Source of the DNA: Capnocytophaga granulosa ATCC 51502
Lineage (GTDB): Bacteria > Bacteroidota > Bacteroidia > Flavobacteriales > Flavobacteriaceae
Direction: 5' to 3'
Assembly (NCBI RefSeq): GCF_000411115.1
Contig: NZ_KE150242.1
Span: forward strand, 1 to 64,000
Length of the DNA stretch: 64,000 bases
The notes under the pieces were generated by a model. That model saw only the letters and a program-made list of their open reading frames with translations, was not told where the DNA came from and ran no database searches. Positions 61,274 to 64,000 of this stretch are shown here, piece after piece. Numbering within the stretch: position 1 is the stretch's first letter; each line of letters opens with the position of its first letter. The position numbers were made by a program, and so were the translations under genes.

Positions 61274-63475
61274 ATGGCAAGATACGAACTGAAATTACCT
61301 CAAATGGGAGAAAGTGTAGAGGAGGCAATAGTCTCTTCTTGGCTCAAAAACGTAGGAGATACCATTAAAGTAGATGATATCTTGGTAGAAGTAGCTACTG
61401 ATAAGGTGGATTCCGAGATTCCCAGTGAAGTATCGGGAGTAATTAAGGAAATCTTGACCCCAGTAAAATCAGTGGTGAAGGTAGGCCAAGTCATGGCTAT
61501 TATAGAGACAGAGCAGCAGGACGAAATCCAAGTAGAACTCCTCAGTGAAACACCACAACCTATCCTCCCTATAGAAGAGATACCTTCACAACCTATAGAG
61601 TTGGAACTCCCTCCACAACCTATAGTGACAGTACCCGCTGTACCTCCTATCCAAGAGGTACCAGCGCTCCCTACAGAAGAGGTGTCAGCAACCCCTACAG
61701 AAAAGGAACCAGCGCTCCCTGAAGAGGAGGAAACCGTTGCCGCTCAGGTGCCTTATGTACCACAAACGCCAGTGGTACTGCCTGAAACTTCCCAAGAGGA
61801 AACAAACGAACCATTCTATTCTCCGCTGGTAAAGACCATTGCCAAGGAGGAAAATATCTCTATGGACGAGTTGGCCGCTATTGAAGGCTCAGGCATAGAT
61901 GGCCGCGTAACTAAGCATGACCTATTGCGCTATTTGGAAAGAAGAAATAAAACAGCTACTACTCCCGTGTCAGTAGTTGCCTCTACACCTACACCAACAG
62001 CATCTGCACCTACACCTATGTCTGAGCCAACCGTTGCTACAACGGAAGCAACCTCTTTGGCTTTGCCTACGACAACCGAGCTAACTACTCAGATTACTGA
62101 TGTAGCACTTATAGATAACAAACTCGGAGGATCTCCTTTCTCAGTGGCTGCTGTAGTTGAATCTCAGCCTGCTCCAGTAGCCGAGTCACAGTCTGCTCCA
62201 GTGGTTGAATCACAGCCAGCTGAAGGACTTTCTGCCGTAGAACTCCTTATACAACAGAAAGAAGCTGCTAAAAAAGACTCCCAAGAGCCAACTCCTGCGC
62301 CAGTAGTGGCACAAGAAGAAGCACCTGCGCCAGTAGTGGCACAAGAAGAAGCACCTGCGCCAGTAGTGGCACAAGAAGAAGCGCCTGCGCCAGTAGTAGC
62401 GCAAGAAGAAGTTCCTGCGCCAGTAGTAGCACAAGAAGAAGCGCCTGCGCCAATAGTAGCACAAGAAGAAGCGCCTGCGCCAGTAGTAGCACAAGAAGAA
62501 GCCCCTGCGCCAGCAGCACAACAAGAAAAGACAGAAGTACAGGAAGTGAAATATCCTGATATCTCTGACTTTATCAAAAACTTTGAGGCAACACACCCTA
62601 AAGAAACTCCTGCGGCTGAAAAACCAGTGACTGAAGAAACACCTGAAAAACAACCGCAACCTATTACTATAGAACCTACACCCATCACCTTGGAAGTGCC
62701 TCAGGACAAGCCAGAGGAAAAACCAGTGGTGGCAAGCACTACCTATACGCCTTCGCCAGTGGATAAGAATGTAGAGGTGATCGAGATGACCCGTATGGGC
62801 AAGCTCATCGCTAACTATATGATTGAGAGCAAGCGCGTATCTGCCCATGCTACCAGCTTCATAGAGGTAGATGTTACCCGTATTTGGAACTGGCGTAATA
62901 AGCACAAAAAGGCTTTCGAATCTCGTGAAGGAGAGAAACTCACCTTTACCCCTATCTTTATTGAGGCAGTGGCTAAAGCCTTGCGTGATTTCCCTCTGAT
63001 GAACATCTCTACCGACGGTGAGCGTATCTTCAAGAAGAAACAAATCAATATAGGTATGGCTACCGCTTTGCCCAATGGAGACCTTATTGTCCCTGTGATT
63101 AAGAACGCAGATCAACTTAGTTTGGTAGGCCTAGCCAAGAATGTGAATGACTTGGCCAAGCGTGCTCGTGAGAACAAGCTTAAGCCTGATGAGGTGAAAG
63201 AGGGTACTTACACAGTAACCAATATAGGGGCTTTTGGCAATCTCTTTGGTACGCCTATTCTTAACCAACCTCAAGTGGGTATCTTGGCCATCGGTGCCAT
63301 ACAGAAGGTGCCTGCGGTGGTAGAAACACCCGAAGGTGATGTGATTGCGATTCGTTATAAGCTTATGCTCTCCCACAGCTTTGACCATAGAGTGGTCAAT
63401 GGAGCACTCGGAGGCATGTTTGTACAGCGAGTAGCCAAGTACCTCGAACAGTGGGATGTCAACCGAGAAATATAG
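61274..63475 (+). CDS. 2-oxo-acid dehydrogenase E2 component (dihydrolipoamide acyltransferase)
   Basis: A 733-residue protein, longer than usual. The N-terminal lipoyl domain (about 1-80) has the lipoylated Lys in VATDKVDSE. A single peripheral-subunit-binding domain lies at about 177-220 (SPLVKTIAKEENISMDELAAIEGSG). A Pro/Ala/Glu-rich linker with eight 10-residue repeats runs at about 338-420. The C-terminal acyltransferase domain (about 500-733) ends SHSFDHRVVNGALGGMF. The final Asp of the usual DHRxxDG motif is Asn here. The acyl substrate (acetyl, branched-chain or succinyl) cannot be told. Confidence 0.9.
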   Translation: MARYELKLPQMGESVEEAIVSSWLKNVGDTIKVDDILVEVATDKVDSEIPSEVSGVIKEILTPVKSVVKVGQVMAIIETEQQDEIQVELLSETPQPILPIEEIPSQPIELELPPQPIVTVPAVPPIQEVPALPTEEVSATPTEKEPALPEEEETVAAQVPYVPQTPVVLPETSQEETNEPFYSPLVKTIAKEENISMDELAAIEGSGIDGRVTKHDLLRYLERRNKTATTPVSVVASTPTPTASAPTPMSEPTVATTEATSLALPTTTELTTQITDVALIDNKLGGSPFSVAAVVESQPAPVAESQSAPVVESQPAEGLSAVELLIQQKEAAKKDSQEPTPAPVVAQEEAPAPVVAQEEAPAPVVAQEEAPAPVVAQEEVPAPVVAQEEAPAPIVAQEEAPAPVVAQEEAPAPAAQQEKTEVQEVKYPDISDFIKNFEATHPKETPAAEKPVTEETPEKQPQPITIEPTPITLEVPQDKPEEKPVVASTTYTPSPVDKNVEVIEMTRMGKLIANYMIESKRVSAHATSFIEVDVTRIWNWRNKHKKAFESREGEKLTFTPIFIEAVAKALRDFPLMNISTDGERIFKKKQINIGMATALPNGDLIVPVIKNADQLSLVGLAKNVNDLAKRARENKLKPDEVKEGTYTVTNIGAFGNLFGTPILNQPQVGILAIGAIQKVPAVVETPEGDVIAIRYKLMLSHSFDHRVVNGALGGMFVQRVAKYLEQWDVNREI
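62289..62526 (+). repeat. 30-bp in-frame repeats in the E2 linker
   Basis: About eight copies of a unit encoding APAPVVAQEE, with rare changes (VPAP, APIV, final APAAQQ). Copy-number change would only lengthen or shorten the linker. Confidence 0.92.
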
Positions 63476-63478
63476 CCC

Positions 63479-64000
63479 ATGCAAGGCGTTGTATTTTATG
63501 TAGCCTATCCCTTCCTATGGCTTATAGCACACCTACCCGATAGGTTGCTCTATGGGCTATCGGATGGGATATGCTTTCTTATTTATAGACTGATAGGCTA
63601 TCGCAAAAAGGTGGTAAGGCGTAACCTTTGCTTGGCCTTCCCTGAAAAACCTCTTGCTGAAATCAAGCAAATAGAGGCGGCTTTCTATCATCATTTCTGT
63701 GATATTTTCTTGGAAATGGTAAGAACTATGGGACTCTCCCAGGCGCAAATGCAAGAGCGCATGACCTATACCAACAAGGAGCTGTTGGAGGGCTATTACC
63801 ATAAGGGACAAAGTGTCATCATCATGTGTGGACACTACAACAGCTATGAATGGCTGCTTTCCTTGGCCGCTCAGATTCCTCATACTTCCTATGCGCTCTA
63901 TACGCCTATTACCAATAAGTATTTTGACCGTTTTGTACGTAGGCTCAGGGAGAAGTTCCACAGCTATCTCATCTCCCGCTACAAGGCTATAGAGGAAATT
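63479..64000 (+). CDS. Lipid A biosynthesis acyltransferase, LpxL/HtrB type (3' end outside window)
   Basis: The first 174 codons of an open frame that runs off the window. The start MQGVVFYVAYPFLWLIAHLPDRLLYGLSDG has the membrane-anchor helix of the family, then YRLIGYRKKVVRRNLCLAFPEK and the catalytic-type motif IIMCGHYNSYEW (variant of the HxxxxE box, His-Tyr-Asn-Ser-Tyr-Glu). It adds secondary acyl chains to lipid A. It starts 3 bp after the E2 stop. Confidence 0.88.
   Translation, partial: MQGVVFYVAYPFLWLIAHLPDRLLYGLSDGICFLIYRLIGYRKKVVRRNLCLAFPEKPLAEIKQIEAAFYHHFCDIFLEMVRTMGLSQAQMQERMTYTNKELLEGYYHKGQSVIIMCGHYNSYEWLLSLAAQIPHTSYALYTPITNKYFDRFVRRLREKFHSYLISRYKAIEEI

Noticed and set aside
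62164..63115. Long minus-strand ORFs opposite the E2 linker (Ala/Gly/Ser-rich and Leu-rich repeats)
   Set aside because: They are antisense shadows of the 30-bp repeats in the E2 gene; composition is purely repetitive and no start or promoter fits.

Overview
The window looks like a chromosomal segment of a Bacteroidota, class Flavobacteriia, most likely Capnocytophaga or a close relative. I infer this from Bacteroidetes-type promoters (TAnnTTTG -7 boxes, often about 19-20 nt downstream of a TTG/TTTG element), weak or absent Shine-Dalgarno sequences, a SusC/SusD pair, TonB-dependent receptors, an RteC-family protein, DKNYY-repeat lipoproteins and flavobacterial neighbours such as the DUF6913-like gene before dapA. 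Genus is inference; no rRNA is present.

Layout. 1-2.8 kb: right-hand part of a mobile element (Toprim primase running off the window, small HTH protein, frameshifted rteC), bounded by a perfect 29-bp inverted repeat and a divergent promoter pair. 3-8.3 kb: three small secreted or membrane unknowns, an FMN-dependent alpha-hydroxy-acid oxidase, a YkgB-like membrane protein and its AraC-type neighbour. 8.4-14 kb: three tandem DKNYY lipoprotein paralogs plus an AT-rich secreted protein. 14-22.3 kb: a TonB-dependent receptor, a repeat-rich spacer with a MITE-like element, and an orphan SusC/SusD pair. 22.3-23.6 kb: a YD-type secreted protein and a tRNA-Gly/tRNA-Leu operon.

23.8-38.1 kb, all on the minus strand: an efflux cassette whose membrane-fusion gene (37.2-38.1 kb) and two ABC-2 permeases (23.8-26.1 kb) are separated by about 11 kb of small accessory genes. 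These include immunity-like proteins (SMI1/KNR4, NTF2-like, Imm59-like), VOC, GNAT and MmcQ proteins, an ankyrin protein, an AlbA_2/GHKL protein with a frame-sensitive repeat array, one intact DUF1016 (YhcG) nuclease and several nuclease or immunity-gene remnants. This is the most unusual part of the window.

38.3-64 kb is mostly core housekeeping: pyrC, a ferredoxin-type reductase, a large TPR protein with an outer-membrane barrel, a 5'-nucleotidase split over two genes, DUF6913-dapA, pyrR-pyrB, an OstA-like protein, lpxB, lrgA-lrgB, glyS, dinB, pheT-recR, a 2-oxo-acid dehydrogenase E2 with an expanded linker, and the start of an LpxL-type acyltransferase.

A recurring feature is a set of intergenic arrays with a strict 7-bp period but different unit sequences at different loci. 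Several start inside the stop codon of the upstream gene. I count at least fifteen in the window and regard them as the best candidate for something undescribed.
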